Shown here: piece by piece, positions 13,849 to 18,201 of the stretch
Layout of the letters: every line of letters begins with the position of its first letter
Position numbering within the stretch: position 1 is the first letter of the stretch
Assembly: GCA_031363085.1 (NCBI GenBank)
Contig: JANLTU010000137.1
Span: forward strand, 1-18,201
DNA length: 18,201 nucleotides
Reading direction: 5' to 3'
Origin: UBA6921 sp031363085
GTDB taxonomy: Bacteria > Pseudomonadota > Gammaproteobacteria > SG8-11
Notes under the pieces: generated by a model
What the model saw: only the letters and a program-made list of their open reading frames with translations
Databases searched by the model: none
What the model was told of the DNA's origin: nothing
Program-made: the position numbers and the translations under genes

Positions 13849-14964
13849 CTAGCGCGCCTTCACCTCCGCCTTGATCGCCGCCCAATCATAAGGCAGTGGC
13901 TGCACTCCACCGCCTGCTTGCGTGCTGAGCGCCGCTTTCAACGCCGCCAGTCGATCCGCTGTGGCCGGATGCGTCGACAGCAAGGTGACCGTGGTGCCGT
14001 CTTGTTGCTGCAATTTTTCGAAGAAGCGCAGCATGCCGTGGGCGTCGATGTGCGCGTGACGCAGCGCTTGCAGTCCCAACATGTCCGCTTCGGTTTCGTA
14101 ATCGCGGCCGAATTTGAGACTGCCCAGTTGGGTCGCCATGCCGGTCCACGCATCGGCGCCGACTTGGCCCAGCGCAAGATTGATCGCCACGCTGAAGCCC
14201 AGATTTTGCACCATGCCTTTCAAGCTATGGCGCCTTTCGACGTGCTGTACTTCGTGCGCCAGCACGCCAGCGACTTCTTCGGCGGTGTCGGCGGCCTGAA
14301 TCAAACCGGTGTTGACCACTACGTAACCGCCCGGCATCGCGAACGCGTTGATCAGTGGGTCTTTGGCGATATACCAGTGATAGGTGTAGGGCGAACCGGC
14401 TGTCAGGCGCGTGCCGATGTCGCGAATCGCGGCCAGCGCAGGGCCGTCCTTGATCAGCGAGCGACTCGCCTCCACCTGCGCGAAGAGCAGTTTTCCCAAT
14501 TTCTGTTCTGTCTCCGGCGAGATGCGGTCCACCACCCAACCCACCAGTCGCTCGGCCTGCCACCAAAATATCAATACCAGCAGCAGCGGGCTCAGTACCA
14601 GTACGCCCAGCACCGCCCCGCCGAAATGAAATCCGCGCCGCGTGCGCGCGACGCTTTTGTTCCATTGCGCCAAGTGCGCCTGCATTTCAGGCGGTGCATG
14701 CGCCACCAGCAGATGGCGCGCGGCGGCATCTACCGGCATCAACGACCAAGGCGCGTCGCCGCGCGTCCACGACAACAACATTTGTTGATGATCAAAACCG
14801 CCGCTGGTCACGCGCAACTCCGACCATGCCACGCCTTCGTCACGACCCGGCGCCATTGTCACCTGCATCTCCAGCCCCGTGATGCGCGCGGTGACGCGCT
14901 GCCCGCCGGGCAAGAGTCCCGGGCCGAAACAGACGGCGGAAAATTCTATCGCGGAGGTCATCAT
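13849..14964 (-). CDS. M48 family zinc metalloprotease, membrane-anchored
   Basis: The 371-residue protein has an N-terminal beta-rich region (about 1-100), one transmembrane segment (about 115-135) and a C-terminal M48 peptidase domain. The zinc site is H237-E-V-Q-H241 with the third ligand E292 in Y-E-T-E-A-D, and the family motif S-T-H-P-A-T-A-D-R-L is present near 330-339. Members of this family degrade misfolded or damaged envelope proteins; the substrate here is unknown. The ATG at 14964 is chosen because the frame upstream overlaps the DUF1697 gene and AGG lies ten bases ahead; the adjacent ATG at 14961 is equally possible. It follows the DUF1697 stop by seven bases, so the two are probably cotranscribed. 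Confidence 0.9.
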   Translation of the reverse strand: MMTSAIEFSAVCFGPGLLPGGQRVTARITGLEMQVTMAPGRDEGVAWSELRVTSGGFDHQQMLLSWTRGDAPWSLMPVDAAARHLLVAHAPPEMQAHLAQWNKSVARTRRGFHFGGAVLGVLVLSPLLLVLIFWWQAERLVGWVVDRISPETEQKLGKLLFAQVEASRSLIKDGPALAAIRDIGTRLTAGSPYTYHWYIAKDPLINAFAMPGGYVVVNTGLIQAADTAEEVAGVLAHEVQHVERRHSLKGMVQNLGFSVAINLALGQVGADAWTGMATQLGSLKFGRDYETEADMLGLQALRHAHIDAHGMLRFFEKLQQQDGTTVTLLSTHPATADRLAALKAALSTQAGGGVQPLPYDWAAIKAEVKAR

Positions 14965-14971
14965 TATTTTG

Positions 14972-15520
14972 TTACCTAAATTCAGCACAAAGCTTTTGCA
15001 GCGCAAGCACCGTGCGCCAGTTTCGCGTAGTAGCGGCAACACCGAGCGCACGTTCGAAATAGTGGTTGTTCAATTTTGTGTTGCCGTACCCATGCGGGCA
15101 GTGCAGCAACACCGCCCTGCCCGCCAGCACTGCACGTTCACCCTCAGCCGCCGGGAGCTGCAAGGCCCGGAAAGCTGCCGGCGAAACCGCTGCGGCAAGA
15201 AACGTACTGTGAAATAATTTTTCATCGCCGCCCGTCTTCGGCCACAACGGATTCGAGTTCGCAATCTGATCAAGCTCCTTGGCCGATATGACAAGAACGG
15301 GAACCTCAAGGCCAAGGTCGCATTTAATCTGCGCCGCGATCCGCGCGGCGAGCTCGCCTTGAGCCAATTTACCCGCACGGAAAACCACGTTCCCGCTCTG
15401 TAGATAGGTTTTGACGTCAGCGAATCCCAAAGCCGAAAAGCTGTCTTGCAAATCCGGCATGCGGATAGCGTTCTTCCCTGAGACATTGATGCCACGCAGT
15501 AGTGCGATGCAGACGGTCAT
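14972..15520 (-). CDS. DUF1697 family protein
   Basis: The 182-residue protein starts with the family signature: L-L-R-G-I-N-V-S-G-K-N at about 8-18, then M-P-D-L, G-F-A-D-V-K-T-Y-L-Q-S-G-N-V-V-F near 32-47. The C-terminal part has L-H-C-P-H-G-Y-G-N-T-K-L-N-N and R-N-W-R-T-V, also family marks. The function of DUF1697 is not established, and I assign none. The ATG at 15520 lacks a clear ribosome-binding site. It is 66 bases after the YkgJ-like gene and seven bases before the M48 gene. Confidence 0.88.
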   Translation of the reverse strand: MTVCIALLRGINVSGKNAIRMPDLQDSFSALGFADVKTYLQSGNVVFRAGKLAQGELAARIAAQIKCDLGLEVPVLVISAKELDQIANSNPLWPKTGGDEKLFHSTFLAAAVSPAAFRALQLPAAEGERAVLAGRAVLLHCPHGYGNTKLNNHYFERALGVAATTRNWRTVLALQKLCAEFR

Positions 15521-15586
15521 AGGATGTGTGCGCTAATAAATTTGCATTCACGAAGGGCGGGCGACTTCAGCAAGCGCATTGTTGCA

Positions 15587-16264
15587 CTATTGAGCCGGCG
15601 CGGGCTGTTGCGCATCGAATTTTCGGCATGTGTCCACGATGGCCTTGGCGATGTCACGGTCGGAAGAAACACGTCCAGCTTTAACCGACCCGGCGTCATT
15701 CTTGAGAAAAACCTCGTAAGCTTTGATGGCGAGAATCGCCAACTGGCTCGGGTTGCTGGGTATTTTTCCGCCCGGAAAATATTCCGCATGCGCGCGAATA
15801 AACTTCGCCGCCGCCTGTACCGCCACGTGTTCAGCCTGATCGCGCGCGGTGGGATAACTGAACCGCCAGCGTTGTACGCGTTGATTAATGCGCGCCTTGT
15901 CGTCGTCACCTGCAGCAATCCCGGCGGCGGCGAAGATGCGACAGTCGTAGTTGCGACACGTGTGTGGGCGCTGCGCATAGATCGAGCACTGGCTCTTGAT
16001 CAACAGCGGGCACACGCCATTTTTGTCGTACCCTAACAACACATGGCCTTTAGGCAGCCCGGGTGCCGCAGCCAACAGCGCTGGGTTGATGCGCGCAAGC
16101 GTTCGCGTTTCTTCGGGTCGAATATGGATGAAGTACGACGAACTGCAACACGCGGTGCATTCCCCGCAATCCACATCGGTTCCGCTTTCAACCAGCAGCG
16201 CGCTGCGCGCATGACGCAGCCAGGACGAGAAATCGCCTGCCGGTAGCTTCGACGCTTCGGTCAC
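15587..16264 (-). CDS. YkgJ-type cysteine-cluster protein
   Basis: The 225-residue protein has eight conserved cysteines in its first half: C33-x2-C36-x2-C39-C40, then C85, C93, C103 and C108 (R-P-H-T-C-R-N-Y-D-C). This is the YkgJ / Fe-S-or-zinc cluster family; the bound metal and the reaction are not established. The C-terminal half is helical, without recognised motifs. The start is a GTG at 16264 with GGAC upstream. The GTG overlaps the TGA of the S66 remnant by four bases (GTGA), so translation is probably coupled to it. Confidence 0.88.
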   Translation of the reverse strand: MTEASKLPAGDFSSWLRHARSALLVESGTDVDCGECTACCSSSYFIHIRPEETRTLARINPALLAAAPGLPKGHVLLGYDKNGVCPLLIKSQCSIYAQRPHTCRNYDCRIFAAAGIAAGDDDKARINQRVQRWRFSYPTARDQAEHVAVQAAAKFIRAHAEYFPGGKIPSNPSQLAILAIKAYEVFLKNDAGSVKAGRVSSDRDIAKAIVDTCRKFDAQQPAPAQ

Positions 16265-16605
16265 AGTTTTGTCCTCTGGGTAATGCTGCCGTGCCCGGCC
16301 ACAAATTGAACATGAGCGACCGCGCCGTTGATGAGCGTGAACGGCGGCGGCTGGTGACCGACATCAACGTCATACAGCACCGGGCAAGGCAGATCGCCCA
16401 GTACCGCCGCCAGGGCCTCGGTGTACGAAAGGCTCGACGGCGATGCTGGACTTGCGCCCGCACTGCGGCCGATCAGCACGCCGGCGAGGCCGTGCAACCA
16501 GCGACTCCGGTGCAGCGACAAGAGCGCGCCGCCAGACACACCCGACGAAGGTGCGGTGACGGCGATGAGATCACCCTTTCGAAGAGGCGGCGGAAAGCGG
16601 ATCAT
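16261..16605 (-). pseudogene. S66 LD-carboxypeptidase remnant with large in-frame internal deletion
   Basis: The 114-codon frame joins the two ends of a peptidase S66 (LdcA-like) protein. Residues 5-24 (P-P-P-L-R-K-G-D-L-I-A-V, A-P-S-S-G-V) match the family N-terminus. Residues about 32-105 (L-H-G-L-A-G-V-L-I-G-R near 37-47, A-A-V-L-G-D-L-P-C-P-V-L near 66-77, D-V-G-H84-Q-P-P) match its last quarter. Family members are about 300-345 residues, so about 200 are missing. The lost part includes the nucleophilic serine (G-x-S-D) and catalytic glutamate; only the C-terminal histidine (H84) remains. LD-carboxypeptidase activity, which trims tetrapeptides in peptidoglycan recycling, should be lost. 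The frame, the ribosome-binding site (AGG seven bases ahead of the ATG) and the 4-base overlap with the next gene are intact, so a short protein may still be made. Confidence 0.8.
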
Positions 16606-16625
16606 GAGTCGCCTAACCTTTGCAT

Positions 16626-16949
16626 TCAGCGGATGCCGGAAGTAACACCAGCAATGCCCGCAAACACCGGCTGATAGTGCTCGACCACTGGAAACGGCTC
16701 GTAAAAGTGATGCAACAGCCGCCGCCATTCTGGATACTGCGGCGACTTGCGAAAACCAATCGTGTGGTCTTCAAGCGTGCGCCAGTGCACCAACAGCAGG
16801 TATTTATTTTGGTCCTCAAGGCAGCGCTGCAACTGATGCGAATGATAACCAGGCATCGACGCGATGATGGCTTGCGCTTGCCCGAACGCTTGCTCAAATG
16901 CCGTGCTCTCACCGGCACGCAGGTTCAGTAATGCAACTTCGAGAATCAT
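16626..16949 (-). CDS. Antibiotic-biosynthesis-monooxygenase (ABM) domain protein
   Basis: The 107-residue protein fits the small ferredoxin-like ABM fold: M-I-L-E-V-A at the N-terminus, then G-Y-H-S-H-Q-L near 34-40, L-L-V-H-W near 52-56, F-R-K-S-P-Q-Y near 66-72, and P-V-V-E-H-Y near 87-92. Members include dimeric monooxygenases and haem-degrading enzymes, but many have no known substrate and none can be named here. The ATG at 16949 has only a weak ribosome-binding site; a TTG at 16976 would add nine residues that do not fit the family. It is 20 bases ahead of the S66 remnant. Confidence 0.85.
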   Translation of the reverse strand: MILEVALLNLRAGESTAFEQAFGQAQAIIASMPGYHSHQLQRCLEDQNKYLLLVHWRTLEDHTIGFRKSPQYPEWRRLLHHFYEPFPVVEHYQPVFAGIAGVTSGIR

Positions 16950-17040
16950 CGCTATGCTCTGAATTGTTACGCTCAACCTTCACAATGACTGGAGAACGGG
17001 CCGTAGCTCGACGCTGGAAAATAGCCTGGTGCATGCAGTG

Positions 17041-17535
17041 TTAATCTATCGTCTTCTGCCAAAACAATGCCTTTCCATGTATTGGATTTAATTCGTAGCT
17101 ATAAAAACCAAAAGTTTTGTACACCGCTTGAGCGACTTTGTTGCCCTCTAAAACTTCCAGAGTTAACTTGCAACAACCAAGTTTTTTGGCAATTTCCTGT
17201 GCTTTTTCCAGCAGCCGTATTGAAATTCCTCGCCCTCGGTAGTTTGTGGCAACAACCATGTCATGGACGTTTAATAGCGGCTTGCACGCGAAGCTTGAAA
17301 AGCCCTCTATGCACAGAGCAAGCCCAGCGGGGTTGTCGTCTACAAACGCAATGACAGCGTGAATGCTTGGACGTTTCCTAAGCTCCGAAACTAGGTTTTT
17401 TTTCGCGAACACCGAGAGTTCTGAAGCGCCCCCCATTTCATCTCTTGCGTATTCATTCAAAAGATAAACGACCGCATCGGCCTGTGCCGGAACAGATAAA
17501 TCTGCAATTAAAATATTTTCCATGAACGATCTCAT
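17041..17535 (-). CDS. GNAT-family N-acetyltransferase, AT-rich
   Basis: The 164-residue protein has the GNAT fold. Motif A is V94-V-A-T-N-Y-R-G-R-G-I-S-I-R-L-L, with the acetyl-CoA loop R100-G-R-G-I-S105, and motif B is A135-Q-A-V-Y-K-T-F-G-F. It transfers an acetyl group from acetyl-CoA; the acceptor is unknown. The start could be the ATG at 17535 (AGG five bases ahead) or the one at 17523. Base use differs from the neighbours: 17101-17160 has 24 G/C of 60, while 17881-17940 in the next gene has 39 of 60. That suggests recent acquisition. It is 36 bases after the AIM24-type gene. Confidence 0.87.
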   Translation of the reverse strand: MRSFMENILIADLSVPAQADAVVYLLNEYARDEMGGASELSVFAKKNLVSELRKRPSIHAVIAFVDDNPAGLALCIEGFSSFACKPLLNVHDMVVATNYRGRGISIRLLEKAQEIAKKLGCCKLTLEVLEGNKVAQAVYKTFGFYSYELNPIHGKALFWQKTID

Positions 17536-17571
17536 CGGAACCTGTTACAGGCTGTGCAGCGTAGAGCAGCA

Positions 17572-18201
17572 CTACGAATTATCCCCATCCAGCAACCCAC
17601 CCAATCCGCCCAGCAACGAACCTTCCTCACGTCCCCGCCCACCCGCCGCCGGTGCCGCCGAAATAATGCGATTCGCCAAACGGCTCAGCGGCAGCGATTG
17701 CAGCCATACTTTACCGGGGCCGCGCAAGCTTGCGAAGAACAGTCCCTCACCACCGAATAGCGCGGTCTTGACTTTTCCAACGTACTGAATGTCGTACGAT
17801 ACCGACGGCTGCAATGCGACCAAGCAACCGGTGTCGACGCGCAACATCTGGCCGGGGGCCAGCGTGCGTTCCAGCAGCGTGCCGCCGGCGTGCACGAAGG
17901 CGAGGCCGTCGCCGTCCAGCTTTTGCATAATGAAGCCTTCACCGCCGAACAAGCCGACGCCGAGTTTTTTCTGGAACGCGATGCCCAGCGATACGCCGCG
18001 CGCCGCGCATAAAAATGCATCTTTCTGGCAGATCAAGGTGCCGCCGAGTTCCGACAAATGCATGGGTACGATCTTGCCGGCATAGGGCGCGCCGAACGCC
18101 ACTTTGCGTTTGCCCGTGCCTTGATTGATGAACACCGTGGTGAACATCGATTCACCGGTGAGCAAGCGTTTGCCCGCGCCCATCAGCTTGCCGAGCAAGC
18201 C
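17572..18201 (-). CDS. AIM24 / TIGR00266 family protein, 5' end outside window (partial)
   Basis: The last 209 or so residues are present; the frame is open to the window end and the conserved N-terminal strands are missing. A TTG at 18198 is in frame but is not credible as the start, because the family has about 50 residues before this point. Recognisable blocks are G-E-S-M-F, I-C-Q-K-D-A-F-L-C, F-G-G-E-G-F (twice, as repeated half-domains), L-R-V-D-T-G-C-L-V-A and G-P-G-K-V-W-L-Q-S. The family is a double beta-barrel related to mitochondrial AIM24; its bacterial role is not established. The tail is Gly- and Leu-rich (L-L-G-G-L-G-G-L-L-D-G), as in many members. The stop is TAG at 17572-17574. 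Confidence 0.88.
   Translation of the reverse strand, partial: GLLGKLMGAGKRLLTGESMFTTVFINQGTGKRKVAFGAPYAGKIVPMHLSELGGTLICQKDAFLCAARGVSLGIAFQKKLGVGLFGGEGFIMQKLDGDGLAFVHAGGTLLERTLAPGQMLRVDTGCLVALQPSVSYDIQYVGKVKTALFGGEGLFFASLRGPGKVWLQSLPLSRLANRIISAAPAAGGRGREEGSLLGGLGGLLDGDNS

Noticed and set aside
13831..14979. 382-codon plus-strand open frame opposite the M48 gene
   Set aside because: It mirrors the M48 protease gene and shows an Arg/His/Gln-rich composition typical of antisense frames in GC-rich DNA.
16261..16728. Longer S66 frame starting at 16728
   Set aside because: The first 41 residues do not resemble the family and overlap the ABM gene. The ATG at 16605 has a ribosome-binding site and begins the conserved P-P-P-L-R-K-G-D block.

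Overview
The window reads as a chromosomal segment of a GC-rich proteobacterium. The block rsmI / lpoA-yraN-BON lipoprotein is typical of Gammaproteobacteria and some Betaproteobacteria, and the sulfur genes would suit a sulfur-oxidising or sulfide-exposed member. That placement is inferred from gene content only. No phage, CRISPR array, intact insertion sequence or rRNA was seen. The one candidate for recent acquisition is an AT-rich acetyltransferase gene at 17041-17535.

Layout. Positions 1-1514 (+) hold the 3' part of a gene for a YVTN-repeat beta-propeller protein with ten repeats in view; its start lies outside the window. Then comes a 463-base stretch with no convincing gene. A minus-strand YkuI-like EAL phosphodiesterase (1978-3291) has a long AT-rich leader containing a candidate promoter and two palindromes. 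Next is an envelope and translation block: rsmI (minus) diverges from lpoA-yraN-BON lipoprotein (dolP-like)-GlcD-type FAD oxidase (plus), tightly packed and partly overlapping. A plus-strand membrane protein with a degenerate GGDEF domain (8963-9745) closes the plus-strand half.

From 9827 to the end every gene is on the minus strand. In coordinate order these are: an initiator tRNA (fMet) with its own promoter; a secreted seven-repeat YVTN propeller; a four-gene sulfur cassette transcribed as DsrE-like, TusA-like, sulfide:quinone-oxidoreductase-like, DUF1641 (13696 down to 11210), ending in a strong hairpin terminator; then an M48 metalloprotease, a DUF1697 protein, a YkgJ-type cysteine-cluster protein, an internally deleted S66 LD-carboxypeptidase remnant, an antibiotic-biosynthesis-monooxygenase-fold protein, the acetyltransferase, and the C-terminal part of an AIM24/TIGR00266 protein cut by the window end.

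How the genes work together. LpoA (activator of a peptidoglycan synthase) and the BON lipoprotein act at the outer membrane, and the S66 remnant once belonged to peptidoglycan recycling. The DsrE, TusA and SQR-like proteins each keep the cysteines expected for passing sulfane sulfur, so the cassette looks like a small sulfide-oxidation and persulfide-relay unit tied to the quinone pool, with the DUF1641 protein as an unexplained partner. The EAL protein and the degenerate GGDEF protein point to cyclic-di-GMP signalling, with one probable enzyme and one probable non-catalytic protein. The points most worth a second look are the sulfur cassette with its internally duplicated DUF1641 protein and leader palindrome, the in-frame S66 deletion that keeps a 4-base gene overlap, the degenerate GGDEF protein, and the hairpin just ahead of the second YVTN gene.
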